The notes under the pieces were generated by a model that was not told the DNA's origin, did no database searches, and saw only the letters and a program-made list of their open reading frames with translations. Shown in pieces: positions 54,773-63,842 of a stretch of 64,000 nt of DNA (positions are counted from its first letter, which is position 1; the number at the start of each line of letters is the position of its first letter). Both the position numbers and the translations under genes were made by a program. Source of the DNA: a virus; the IMG/VR virus record IMGVR_UViG_3300020578_000006, positions 1 to 64,000 of that record; one strand, 5' to 3'.

Positions 54773-56150
54773 AAAAATCTTCCGGTAGCTTCTTACAAAA
54801 GCCTACTTTTTCATAAATTTCTTTACCCGCCGTATCCACGTCCACAAAAGGAAATTGCCGCTCTAACATATATTGTCTTTGAGGCTCTTTAAAATTATTG
54901 TATTTTGATTTATCTAGCCAAAGCGTTTCCTGCCATAACTTTTTATCGAGATAGGGATATCTTACCTCTATACCATGGACTCCACAGCAATACTCACAAG
55001 AATAAGGATTATTATCATCATAATCTATAACACCATTAATATCCTTAAGCCTTTTAAATAGCTTATTAATACCCTTAAAGCCAATGGCATCTCCACCTAA
55101 GCCGGATAAACAAATCTTATATCCTTCTTTTTTTGCTTTTAAAAAAATAAGACCGGCCCCTATAAACCCATAAGTCTCTCTACATACATATCCTACAAAT
55201 TTATTTTTATAAAAATCAAAGTGAGTATAGGCATAGTCCTCGACATTTTTAAAAATTTCATCTCGAGTAATCTCATGCATACTATCTGTAGGGTCGATAA
55301 GCTCTTTATTGACAATATTAGGTATTAAAATCTGTTTTCCTTCTATGATAGGTGGATTTTTAGTACTCAATCCATGGCGCCATAATAAAACATTAGACGG
55401 CTTTTCTAATACATTGACGGAATAAGCTTTAAAAGGAAGGTTATACTTTAACAGGGCGCTGCAAATAGCTCCGCTATCATACCCCTCACTAACACCCATA
55501 AAAATTTTTTTAGAAGCAGCAACAGTTCTTTTCAATATACTTTCATCAAACGCCATTTTCCAATCATCTAAATTAACTTTGTGTTCATTATCTAAATCAA
55601 AAGCTGTTATTTTATTTAATTTTATATTATCATTGCTTATATCGTATGTGTAATAATAATTTCCATATACGTGAAAAATTTCTTTATACCCTAATACAGA
55701 CAGTGCGCTCTTATATGAAGCTATACCTATTGTATTATTATGAATACTAAAAAATATAGGCTTAGTACCGAAAGTGTCAGAGCCAAAAATTAATTTCTTT
55801 TTTTTCTTATCTAACAAAACGATAGTAAATTCACCATCAAGATATTTAAAAAATTCTGCTCCATACTCTTCATATGCTTTGATTATACTTTCTCCATCTG
55901 ATAGACTATCAGGGGTAATGTCTTTATAATTATATATTTCACCATTGAAAACCATTATGATGTCACCACATTTAGAAATAAGTGGTTGAGGGGTCAAGTC
56001 TCCGGTAATACTTAGTAAATTATGTATAAAGTGAAAGCCGCTTTCGTTTTTATAAGAAGTTAAATCTGGTCCTCTAAATTTTTGATAGAAATTGGCGGCA
56101 TTTAAAACTTCTTCGGATGTATCTTTATTTGTGACCAAAAAACTACACAT
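54762..56150 (-). CDS. asparagine synthetase-like amidotransferase (AsnB family)
   Basis: 462 residues: Cys2 nucleophile (MCSFLV), FNGEIYNY, DTFGTKPIFF (class II glutaminase), then the synthetase half with an altered P-loop VSEGYDSGAI instead of SGGLDSS, and LSGLGGDAIGF. AsnB-type enzymes amidate carboxylates; members in secondary metabolism modify other acids. Shorter than E. coli AsnB (554 aa). The altered loop suggests another substrate or reduced activity. Confidence 0.85.
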   Translation of the reverse strand: MCSFLVTNKDTSEEVLNAANFYQKFRGPDLTSYKNESGFHFIHNLLSITGDLTPQPLISKCGDIIMVFNGEIYNYKDITPDSLSDGESIIKAYEEYGAEFFKYLDGEFTIVLLDKKKKKLIFGSDTFGTKPIFFSIHNNTIGIASYKSALSVLGYKEIFHVYGNYYYTYDISNDNIKLNKITAFDLDNEHKVNLDDWKMAFDESILKRTVAASKKIFMGVSEGYDSGAICSALLKYNLPFKAYSVNVLEKPSNVLLWRHGLSTKNPPIIEGKQILIPNIVNKELIDPTDSMHEITRDEIFKNVEDYAYTHFDFYKNKFVGYVCRETYGFIGAGLIFLKAKKEGYKICLSGLGGDAIGFKGINKLFKRLKDINGVIDYDDNNPYSCEYCCGVHGIEVRYPYLDKKLWQETLWLDKSKYNNFKEPQRQYMLERQFPFVDVDTAGKEIYEKVGFCKKLPEDFFKV

Positions 56151-56200
56151 AAAATATTTATACAGTAGTATAAAAAATAAAAACTACAGGTAAATAAAGC

Positions 56201-57355
56201 ATGCTTGATAAAAATTTATGTATTTTGCCATGGATTTCGCTTTATATAAGAGCGGACGGCAATATTTATCCCTGTGAAAGTGTAGCCTGGCAAGGAGACG
56301 ACTACTTACTTGGTAATCTAAACACAACAACACTAGAGGAAGCTTGGAACCACGATATGATGAAGAAGCTTCGGCTTAAAGTTATTACCAATTCTACATG
56401 CGAACTGTCTAATGAAGAGAAAAATTCTTGCATGTACCTTATAAATCATTCTCTTTATGAAGACGTATATAAAAATTACAAAAACGAAACAAAGTCAGAC
56501 GGAAGTTATAAAGTTGATATAAAAGCATTATTTTTAGAAAGATCCAATCTTTGTAATCTTCAATGTTTATATTGTTGTGATGTTAGTAGCTCTAGCTGGG
56601 AGCGAAAAAATAAAACCAATATAATGAAAATTAGTGATACTGTTTATGATTTAAAAGTGCTACCTATAACAAACAATCTTAGAGAATTATTTTTATCTGG
56701 CGGTGAACCGGTTATTAACAAATACAATAAAAAACTCTTACAACATTTAATTAACCATAATCCAAATATAGAATTAGGAATGGCAACGAATTTAACTTAT
56801 AATTTTGAACTATATGAAGAGTTTTTTAGTTTATTAGAAAAATTTAATAATACTAAAGTTTTTTGTAGTGTAGACAGCTCAGAAACTCGACACGATTTTA
56901 TTAGAATCAACTCAAATTGGAATACCGTAAAAACCAATTTAAATAAACTTAAAAACTATAAAGTAAGAATATATTTTAATAGTGTTATATCTTTATTAAG
57001 TGCTTTCTACTTAAAAGAATTTCACGAAACTTTAATTAATATGAAGATAATAGGCATTGACGGTATTCGATATATTAATTTGACTGGTCCAGAAGAACTT
57101 TGTATACAGTCGCTTTCGTTTAATAAGAAAAAAGAACTTAAAGAGTATCTTATTAGCTACATTAATTTTTTAAAAGAAAATGAAAATTTATCTAATAATA
57201 TAGATTTATATCCAAACAATAACAAGCCTTCTCAGGCTGCAGACAATATAATAAAATTTTTATTTAAAAAACTAGGTAATAATAATTATATAGACAATTT
57301 GTCTAAATTTGTATCTATAGATACTATTAAAAAACACTTTGACAGATTACTCTAA
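56201..57355 (+). CDS. radical SAM protein 2 with N-terminal SPASM/twitch region
   Basis: 384 residues. N-terminal CILPWISLYIRADGNIYPC (C7, C25), LGNLNTTTLEEAWN, C67, C77; radical-SAM core CNLQCLYC (C118, C122, C125) then LFLSGGEPVIN. Same inverted order as radical SAM protein 1. Late-type GTAAATAA precedes ATG. Substrate unknown. Confidence 0.85.
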   Translation: MLDKNLCILPWISLYIRADGNIYPCESVAWQGDDYLLGNLNTTTLEEAWNHDMMKKLRLKVITNSTCELSNEEKNSCMYLINHSLYEDVYKNYKNETKSDGSYKVDIKALFLERSNLCNLQCLYCCDVSSSSWERKNKTNIMKISDTVYDLKVLPITNNLRELFLSGGEPVINKYNKKLLQHLINHNPNIELGMATNLTYNFELYEEFFSLLEKFNNTKVFCSVDSSETRHDFIRINSNWNTVKTNLNKLKNYKVRIYFNSVISLLSAFYLKEFHETLINMKIIGIDGIRYINLTGPEELCIQSLSFNKKKELKEYLISYINFLKENENLSNNIDLYPNNNKPSQAADNIIKFLFKKLGNNNYIDNLSKFVSIDTIKKHFDRLL

Positions 57356-57592
57356 AATATCGCCATAATTTTTGGAATAAGAAAAAATACTTCCAAAAAA
57401 CTTTTTTTGATTAAAATTATAATAGGCTATAAATTCTTTATCTTCAGTGGTGTAATTAATTGCAAAGATATTTTTACCTAGAACACTTTTGTAGAAATTG
57501 CCGCTAATTTTTTGTTTTGTGCTTATTTGTTCGGCTAAAAAAGTACCATTATCATTTAAATTTATTATCTCATCTCTTGTCTTAAATACCAT
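57347..57592 (-). CDS. hypothetical protein (81 aa)
   Basis: MVFKTRDEIINLNDNGTFLA start, beta-rich, ends SIFSYSKNYGDILE. Nine-base convergent overlap with radical SAM protein 2. A CTAAATA-like late element precedes it. It may be a small partner or substrate of the radical SAM protein (speculative). Confidence 0.45.
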   Translation of the reverse strand: MVFKTRDEIINLNDNGTFLAEQISTKQKISGNFYKSVLGKNIFAINYTTEDKEFIAYYNFNQKKFFGSIFSYSKNYGDILE

Positions 57593-57614
57593 AAACGTAT
57601 TTAGATGTATATCA

Positions 57615-57642
57615 TTGATTACAACTAGGTTTATATTATAAT
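57615..57642 (+). promoter_or_regulatory. sigma70-like promoter for the PIG-L gene
   Basis: -35 TTGATT (57615-57620), 16-base spacer, -10 TATAAT (57637-57642), six bases to ATG 57649. Confidence 0.7.
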
Positions 57643-57648
57643 TAATTT

Positions 57649-58317
57649 ATGGTCAAAACTATGGTTATAGTTCCTCATGGAGATGATGAAATATTAGGCT
57701 TTTATGGGGCTATAAAAAGAAATTTAGAGCAGAACAATCATGTTAGTGTTGCGTTTATTATGGGGCCTAAGAACCTAACTAACGAAAGGAACACTCATCA
57801 ATTTCACACTATAGAAAAAGTTAAAGATAAGTTAGGTTATAACGAGGTGTTTTATCTAGATATTTTTAACGAACACAATATTCATTCAAATAAGCTCGAG
57901 CTCATCACAAGAATAGAAGAACTTGTATCTAATAATCATATAGATATCGTTTACACCACCCACTGGGGTGACAACCATCAAACACATAAATTATGCTATG
58001 AAGCGGTTGTTGCAGCCATAAGACCTATAGGGCCATGTAAAGCATCGAGACTAATTACAGGGGAGATTATATCCTCTACAGATCAAGCCCCGCAAACAGA
58101 AGCACATAGCTTTATCCCTAATATATTTTTGGAATTGTCCGAACAAGAAATAGAGGAAAAGATTAATCTTTTGAAAATGTATGAATATGAATATATGCAA
58201 ACCCCTCACCCTAGATCTGAGTGGGGGCTAAAAGCGGTAGCTAGCTTTAGAGGTATACAAGCAGGTGTTAAATACGCTGAAGGATATTTTTGTGCAAGAG
58301 AAATCATTAAAAAATAA
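57649..58317 (+). CDS. PIG-L/LmbE family deacetylase
   Basis: 222 residues: IVPHGDDEILGFYG (zinc motif H-x-D-D, 10-13), YNEVFYLDIF, THWGDNHQTHKL (the H-x-D-H-x-x-T/H block) and SSTDQAP. The family removes acetyl groups from N-acetylglucosamine-like sugars or mycothiol-type precursors. Own early promoter, unlike the neighbours. Confidence 0.85.
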   Translation: MVKTMVIVPHGDDEILGFYGAIKRNLEQNNHVSVAFIMGPKNLTNERNTHQFHTIEKVKDKLGYNEVFYLDIFNEHNIHSNKLELITRIEELVSNNHIDIVYTTHWGDNHQTHKLCYEAVVAAIRPIGPCKASRLITGEIISSTDQAPQTEAHSFIPNIFLELSEQEIEEKINLLKMYEYEYMQTPHPRSEWGLKAVASFRGIQAGVKYAEGYFCAREIIKK

Positions 58318-59527
58318 CATAGAACAAATTGTAAATCAAAAGCATTTTTGTATTTTACCGTGGGTACATTTATATCATTTTACTGATAAAAAAGTATATC
58401 CATGCCCTGTTATGGGTGCATGGGGAGTCAACTCATTAGGCAACACTTCTGATGATATAGAAAAATTATGGAATAGTGAGCATCTTAAAGAGATAAGACG
58501 CAAGATGCTTAACAACGAAGCAATACCTTTTTGTAATAGAAACTGTAATGATTCTATAAACTCGTGCAAAAGACATTTTGGATTAGAGCTCATAGACAAG
58601 GCATCCTCAGCCATTCTAAATACCAAGCCTGATGGAAGTGTCGACCCTATAAACTTTATTGCGTGGAATATTATAGAATCAAACAAATGCAATTTTAAAT
58701 GTAGTTATTGCAATGTAAAATACTCTAATCGATTTGGTGAAAAATTAGAGACGTTCTCAGATACAGAGGCCATGAAGGATAAGATATTTCCATATCTTGA
58801 TAATATAGAAGAACTTTGGCTAGCATCTGGGGAGTCAGCCATACAAGACAGCTATTATGATATTCTAGAAGAACTTATTACAAGAAACCGTACAGATATA
58901 AGATTGTTTTTTATCACTAATATGAGTGTTGTAAATTATAAAGGTAGAAATATTTTTGAAATACTGAGCAAATTTAAAAATGCAGTAATATTTGGAAGTA
59001 TAGATGATAGGGAATCTAGACTTGAATACATAAGGTTTGGAAGTTCTTACAGTAAGATATTAGAAAATAGAATAGAGCTTTTAAAATATCCTAGTATTAA
59101 GTTTTACTTGCAACCTGTAATTAGTATATTTAATATTTTCTCTTTTCCAGATTTTCATAGAGATTGGTATAATCGAGGTCTTATAGGGGCTGACGAAGTA
59201 AGATATTATGTATTAGATTCTCCTTCATATCTTCAAGCCAACATTTTGCCTTTAAAATATAAAAACAAACTTTTAGAAAAATGGCGCGGCTATCAACAAT
59301 GGATAAAGGACAACTTAACTGATAAGGTAGATACATACCCTAACAGATGTAACCCCGTTAACTTTATTGACACACTTATAAACCATATAAGCGTACCAAA
59401 AGATAATTTAGAGCTACAGCATTTTTTTACTTTTATAGATGAAAATGATAAAAAGACCGGGCTTGCTTTTAATAATGTTTTTAATGAATATGGAGATATC
59501 AAATGCATTTCAAAGAAATATTTTTAA
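58292..59527 (+). CDS. radical SAM protein 3 with N-terminal SPASM/twitch region
   Basis: Start set at GTG 58292 (a longer frame from 58265 overlaps the PIG-L gene by 53 bases). 411 residues: CILPWVHLYHFTDKKVYPC (C20, C38), LGNTSDDIEKLWN, C81, C85, C92, core CNFKCSYC (C133, C137, C140), LWLASGESAIQ. Closest to radical SAM protein 2 in layout. It follows the deacetylase and leads directly into 59503-60345. Confidence 0.85.
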   Translation: MQEKSLKNNIEQIVNQKHFCILPWVHLYHFTDKKVYPCPVMGAWGVNSLGNTSDDIEKLWNSEHLKEIRRKMLNNEAIPFCNRNCNDSINSCKRHFGLELIDKASSAILNTKPDGSVDPINFIAWNIIESNKCNFKCSYCNVKYSNRFGEKLETFSDTEAMKDKIFPYLDNIEELWLASGESAIQDSYYDILEELITRNRTDIRLFFITNMSVVNYKGRNIFEILSKFKNAVIFGSIDDRESRLEYIRFGSSYSKILENRIELLKYPSIKFYLQPVISIFNIFSFPDFHRDWYNRGLIGADEVRYYVLDSPSYLQANILPLKYKNKLLEKWRGYQQWIKDNLTDKVDTYPNRCNPVNFIDTLINHISVPKDNLELQHFFTFIDENDKKTGLAFNNVFNEYGDIKCISKKYF

Positions 59528-60345
59528 ATTTTTATAATTCTTTACCCATACAAAAGTTTATTAAGAATATTAATAATATTGGTAGGGGGGTTAAAGATAT
59601 TAATCAAACAGGGTTTCCCTCTAAGCTTTCTACACTAATATCTTTTAACTTTAAAGAAAATAAATTACTAAATTTTAAGATCTATTGTGAAATATTTAGA
59701 AAATTTAAAAAGTACGAAATCTTAAAGTTCTTACCAACAGACAAAGACTTTAACTACTATTTTAGTTATTGGGACAACACCCTTTCATCTAGCCTTTGCT
59801 TTGGTATAAAAGTAGACAAAGACCATCTACCCACTCAATATTTTCATATTAAATTAAACCGTGTAATAAAAGAATTTACAGAGTGTAAAATTTATAAGGA
59901 AAGGCCAACTTTTAAGAGAACGGGCATTTCATTTGAGTATACTGGTTCTTCTGTTAAAAAGAAATACTATTTTTACTTTACGGAAAGTGATGACATAGAG
60001 TATTTTAAGCAAAAATATAATCTAACATTAGACGGGGGGTGTATTGATCATATAGAATTTACAGAATTTGATAACGGTGATCAAAAAATAATAGTAGTAT
60101 ATTCATATAAAAACGAGGCTGCTTACTCTAATATTCAAAAAACTTTTTTTCATCATACTTTAATTAAAGACTGTGTAGAATACTTTACCCAAGACCACGA
60201 CCTCTTACCTTGTTACTTCGGTGTCTATAAAAACAATACAATTGCACTGTATTGGAGCGTTACAGAAAAAGAATTAAAAAATGTAGTAAATATAGATCCG
60301 CTAGCCTTTAAAAATAAATTAGAAAAATTACTCGATAAAGTATGA
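59503..60345 (+). CDS. hypothetical protein (280 aa)
   Basis: Overlaps the end of radical SAM protein 3 by 25 bases and the amidinotransferase start by four, so part of one operon. Alternating strands and aromatic residues (FSYWDNTLSSSLCFGIKVDKD; FYFTESDDIEYF; CVEYFTQDHDLLP). No family recognised; may be a transferase or binding protein. Confidence 0.55.
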   Translation: MHFKEIFLNFYNSLPIQKFIKNINNIGRGVKDINQTGFPSKLSTLISFNFKENKLLNFKIYCEIFRKFKKYEILKFLPTDKDFNYYFSYWDNTLSSSLCFGIKVDKDHLPTQYFHIKLNRVIKEFTECKIYKERPTFKRTGISFEYTGSSVKKKYYFYFTESDDIEYFKQKYNLTLDGGCIDHIEFTEFDNGDQKIIVVYSYKNEAAYSNIQKTFFHHTLIKDCVEYFTQDHDLLPCYFGVYKNNTIALYWSVTEKELKNVVNIDPLAFKNKLEKLLDKV

Positions 60346-61436
60346 AATGTGTTAATAGCTATAATGAATGGGATCCTTTAGAGGAGATTATTGTTGGTAA
60401 TGGATTTCCAGCAGATCTTCCTTCAGATGATCTGGGGTTTAAATTCTTTTTTCATGATAATCTTTTAGGACCAGATGGCGCATTATATGCAGGAAGATGG
60501 TATTTAGAAAAGAGATATATTGAAGAATTAAGAGAGGATTTAGAGTCATTTGTCAATATTTTAAAACAAAGAAATATTACTGTAAGAAGGCCTAAGGAAC
60601 CTGCAGGACCTCATGAAGTGAAAACGCTTTGTTGGTCATCAAGCAACTATCCTGCTCTCAATGTTCGAGATCTTACACTAGTAGTAGGTAATGAAATAAT
60701 AGAAACATCTGTATTGGCACGGTGGCGTCAATTTGAAAACGATTATCTTAAGCATTTATTCTTAGACTACTTTAAGAGAGGGGCTAAATGGACGGCTGCC
60801 CCAAGGCCCTTAAGTACTGATAAGTCTATAGATTATTCTAGAGTAGAGCAAACACCAGAAATAAAAAAGTATTATGATACTCTTAAACAACAAGAACATA
60901 GTAATCTAGATTGTGGGGTAGAGATAATGTTTGATGCAGCAAATTGTATTAGAATGGGCAACACAATAATGTTTAACGCGCCAACTGAACATGAGAGATT
61001 GGGCGCAGAGTGGCTACAGAGACATCTAGGTAAAAAATATAAAGTATGGACCGTTAATATATTTGATAACCATATAGATTCTTTATTTCTTCCTATTCGC
61101 CCGGGGTTAGCAATCTTAACCCTCCCCATAAAGCACAAATTGCCTGAGCCACTAAGAAAATGGGATATTGTCTATGTTCCTTCTTTACTAGAGCCGCACA
61201 AAACCCCTGATTATATGCCTATTGCATCAGAGAAAATATTTTGTAACCTGCTCTCTCTTTCACCGAACGAAGTCATATGTCAGCCAGAATATTATGATAT
61301 TTTATCTAAAAGGCTAAAACCATTTAAAGTAGAGGTAACACCAAACAGATTAAGACATAGTCGATTATTTGGTGGAGGACATCATTGTCTCACACTGGAT
61401 ATAAGAAGAAAGGGCAAATTAGAAAATTATTTCTAA
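60342..61436 (+). CDS. glycine/inosamine amidinotransferase-like enzyme
   Basis: 364 residues: EWDPLEEIIVGNG, ALNVRDLTLVVGNEIIET, IMFDAANCIRMG (Asp198), DNHIDSLFLPIRPGL (His244), RLFGGGHHCLTLDIRR (Cys349). The Asp-His-Cys triad and spacing match L-arginine:glycine amidinotransferase, which moves the amidino group of arginine to an amine. Substrate may be glycine, inosamine or another amine. Shares an operon with radical SAM protein 3. Confidence 0.9.
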   Translation: MKCVNSYNEWDPLEEIIVGNGFPADLPSDDLGFKFFFHDNLLGPDGALYAGRWYLEKRYIEELREDLESFVNILKQRNITVRRPKEPAGPHEVKTLCWSSSNYPALNVRDLTLVVGNEIIETSVLARWRQFENDYLKHLFLDYFKRGAKWTAAPRPLSTDKSIDYSRVEQTPEIKKYYDTLKQQEHSNLDCGVEIMFDAANCIRMGNTIMFNAPTEHERLGAEWLQRHLGKKYKVWTVNIFDNHIDSLFLPIRPGLAILTLPIKHKLPEPLRKWDIVYVPSLLEPHKTPDYMPIASEKIFCNLLSLSPNEVICQPEYYDILSKRLKPFKVEVTPNRLRHSRLFGGGHHCLTLDIRRKGKLENYF

Positions 61437-61443
61437 TTAATAT

Positions 61444-62313
61444 ATGCTCTACAAGTTGGCACAAAAACTATCCTTAAGGGGAATTATTATAAAAATTAGT
61501 TTTATTAATAATGGTATTGCTATCTTTAGAACTGTTTGTAATAGTAAGCATGCAGACTTATTTGGGTTGAAAGGTTCAGATTCTGAATTTACAGATATTA
61601 TTACAGAGCAGCCCGTAGAGTTCGATGAAAACTCTGTTACATGTCTAGAGTATCTTTATGTTCCTAAGCATATTTTTTTAGATGATTTTGAAAAAAATAC
61701 CGAATATACAAATTTATTTGGGGAAGATTTTCTTATAAAGAGTAAACATTATATCGAAACTACAACTAAAAAAATTCAAGAAGAGCGGGCCAGATTTATA
61801 ATGTACTCTTCCGAACAACTAGAACCTTGCAACCGATTTTCTAATGATTTGCTAGATGATTATTATTATATGAAGTTTTACCCTGAAAAGCGAGATAATA
61901 TTTCAAGAGAAATTGTTTATGATAAAATTAAAGAAGATATTATTAAAAAGTACTTTCTTATTAAGGATTCTGATAATAGAAAAATAAAAGGAGCTTTTAG
62001 AAGGCTTGGTATTACAAACGCTGCAGAGCAAATAAACGATCCAGATTATATTAATGCGTTTAAGAATATATGGTATAGCCTTATAGAAGAACAAAAAGAA
62101 GAGCAACTCTTACAGTTGGATACGGCCAAACAAAATATTCTAAAAGCCGAGGGTGTTGATAAAGAGGATTTTTTACAGCAATGTGATATACTTGAATTAA
62201 TGATCAAACAAATAGATAAAACTGTTCTATTAGGTTGTAATTCTATCAGTGAAATTATTAAAACCTGGCCCAGCTATCTTCAACCTGAACCATATTACAT
62301 AGACAATGAGTGA
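61444..62313 (+). CDS. conserved phage protein, family member 2 (289 aa)
   Basis: Helical, charged. C-terminal block NIWYSLIEEQKEEQLL ... SISEIIKTWPSYLQPEPYYID resembles 49315-50253. Overlaps the GT32 gene by eight bases. Unknown; the paired copies flank the island. Confidence 0.6.
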   Translation: MLYKLAQKLSLRGIIIKISFINNGIAIFRTVCNSKHADLFGLKGSDSEFTDIITEQPVEFDENSVTCLEYLYVPKHIFLDDFEKNTEYTNLFGEDFLIKSKHYIETTTKKIQEERARFIMYSSEQLEPCNRFSNDLLDDYYYMKFYPEKRDNISREIVYDKIKEDIIKKYFLIKDSDNRKIKGAFRRLGITNAAEQINDPDYINAFKNIWYSLIEEQKEEQLLQLDTAKQNILKAEGVDKEDFLQQCDILELMIKQIDKTVLLGCNSISEIIKTWPSYLQPEPYYIDNE

Positions 62314-63052
62314 AACAATTAACTTCTTCTGGTTAGGAGACAAGCTTGGATTATTAGAGCAGCTATCATTGAAGTCATTTTTAGACCATGGACATAAAAC
62401 AATTCTATGGGCTTACAATATCAAATGCCACGGGGTGCCTTCAGGTGTCATTGTTAATAATGCTAATGAAATACTTTCCGAAGATCGAATATTTAAATAT
62501 ACCGGTAACGGCGATTGTCGTGTAAATAGTATCGGTGGGTTTTCTGACTTATTTAGATATTATCTTTTGAATAAAGTTGGCGGGTGGTATTGTGATATGG
62601 ATGTTACCTGTCTAGCCCCTTTCAATAATATTAATCAGGAGTATGTTATAAGACCTCATAAAAATACTAAAATTGTTGGTAATATCCTTAAGACCCCTAA
62701 CAATAATAGTTTTCTAGAAGATTGTATAGCTGAAACCGAAAGACTTGTCGATAAGGATAACGATAGATGGATTAAACCATTAGAGATATTAAGAGATTGC
62801 GTATACAAGCACGGTATTGATAAGTTTATTGTTCAAAAAGATTGGTTTGGTAATGATGATATTGAGGAGATAAGAAAAATGTTAAACATAGGAGTATTCA
62901 CCAAATATATTAATTTACCTAAGTATGCTATTCATTGGTGTAATGAGGCAATTTCTACTGGTCGCTGGGACTATTCTATAAAGCGAGATTTTAATAAACC
63001 ATTGCCTACTACTCTATTTTATAACCTATTAAAAAAACATGAACTCTTGTAA
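62306..63052 (+). CDS. GT32-type glycosyltransferase
   Basis: 248 residues: TINFFWLGDKLGLLEQLSL, SIGGFSDLFRYYLLNKVGGWYCDMDVTC (D-x-D), VIRPHKN, and YAIHWCNEAIS. Matches the Gly_transf_sug/GT32 fold like 2596-3291 but without its Q-x-W start. Substrates unknown. Confidence 0.85.
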   Translation: MSETINFFWLGDKLGLLEQLSLKSFLDHGHKTILWAYNIKCHGVPSGVIVNNANEILSEDRIFKYTGNGDCRVNSIGGFSDLFRYYLLNKVGGWYCDMDVTCLAPFNNINQEYVIRPHKNTKIVGNILKTPNNNSFLEDCIAETERLVDKDNDRWIKPLEILRDCVYKHGIDKFIVQKDWFGNDDIEEIRKMLNIGVFTKYINLPKYAIHWCNEAISTGRWDYSIKRDFNKPLPTTLFYNLLKKHELL

Positions 63053-63839
63053 TATAGCGTTTGTAACTACGTTAAGCGATGATTTTTTGCCTGGAGCGGT
63101 TGCAGCAATTAAAAGCCTCATTAAAAATACCCCTACATTTAGCTACCCTATAATAATCTTAGAGTGGGGAGGCTTATCTGATTATAATAAAAGCTTACTT
63201 AAGAAAATATATAAAAATATTTCTTTTAAACATGTAGACTCTAATAACTACCCTGAGTATCAATCCGGTGAAAATAGAGTTTGGAATTATAATTTTAACT
63301 ATAGATATGATATATTTTTACTCGATAAATTTGATAGGATAATTTTCTTTGATTCTGATATAATTTTTAATATAGATATATCCAAATTGGCTAAGATAAA
63401 ATGTAATTTTGGTGCTGTTCCAAGGTCTAGAGGGACTAATGTTCAGATAGGAAAAAGACCGGGGTTTAATGCCGGCTTAATGATTATTGGGAAGAAGTTT
63501 TTAAATAAAGAAACCCGGGATAGTTTAATAAAGCTTTCTAAGCAGCCAGCTATTTTGGATATCCGTGTAAAAAAACAATTATGGATAGGAAATGAGCCCA
63601 TTCTAAACAATTTCTTTAAAACATTTACCAAATTACCAAAAAAATATAACTTGTGTATAGATGATATAAAGCCAAAAATTAATTTACTAGACTATAATAT
63701 ACATTATATTGGTAAACGTAAGCCGTGGAATAATTCTATAGATAGTTACGCCACTAACAAATTAGCATCAAAATACGGACAGTTCTTTGCAGTTCTTACG
63801 TCTAAAAAGCTTGTTAATTTATATAAAAAGTATACTTAA
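63039..63839 (+). CDS. GT8-family glycosyltransferase 2
   Basis: 266 residues: IAFVTTLSDDFLPGAVAAIKSL, RYDIFLLDKFDRIIFFDSDIIFNIDI (DSD), GFNAGLMIIGKKFL, NEPILNNFF and YNIHYIGKRKPW. Same plan as 51611-52432, lower identity. Overlaps the GT32 gene by 14 bases. Confidence 0.9.
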   Translation: MNSCNIAFVTTLSDDFLPGAVAAIKSLIKNTPTFSYPIIILEWGGLSDYNKSLLKKIYKNISFKHVDSNNYPEYQSGENRVWNYNFNYRYDIFLLDKFDRIIFFDSDIIFNIDISKLAKIKCNFGAVPRSRGTNVQIGKRPGFNAGLMIIGKKFLNKETRDSLIKLSKQPAILDIRVKKQLWIGNEPILNNFFKTFTKLPKKYNLCIDDIKPKINLLDYNIHYIGKRKPWNNSIDSYATNKLASKYGQFFAVLTSKKLVNLYKKYT

Positions 63840-63842
63840 TAT

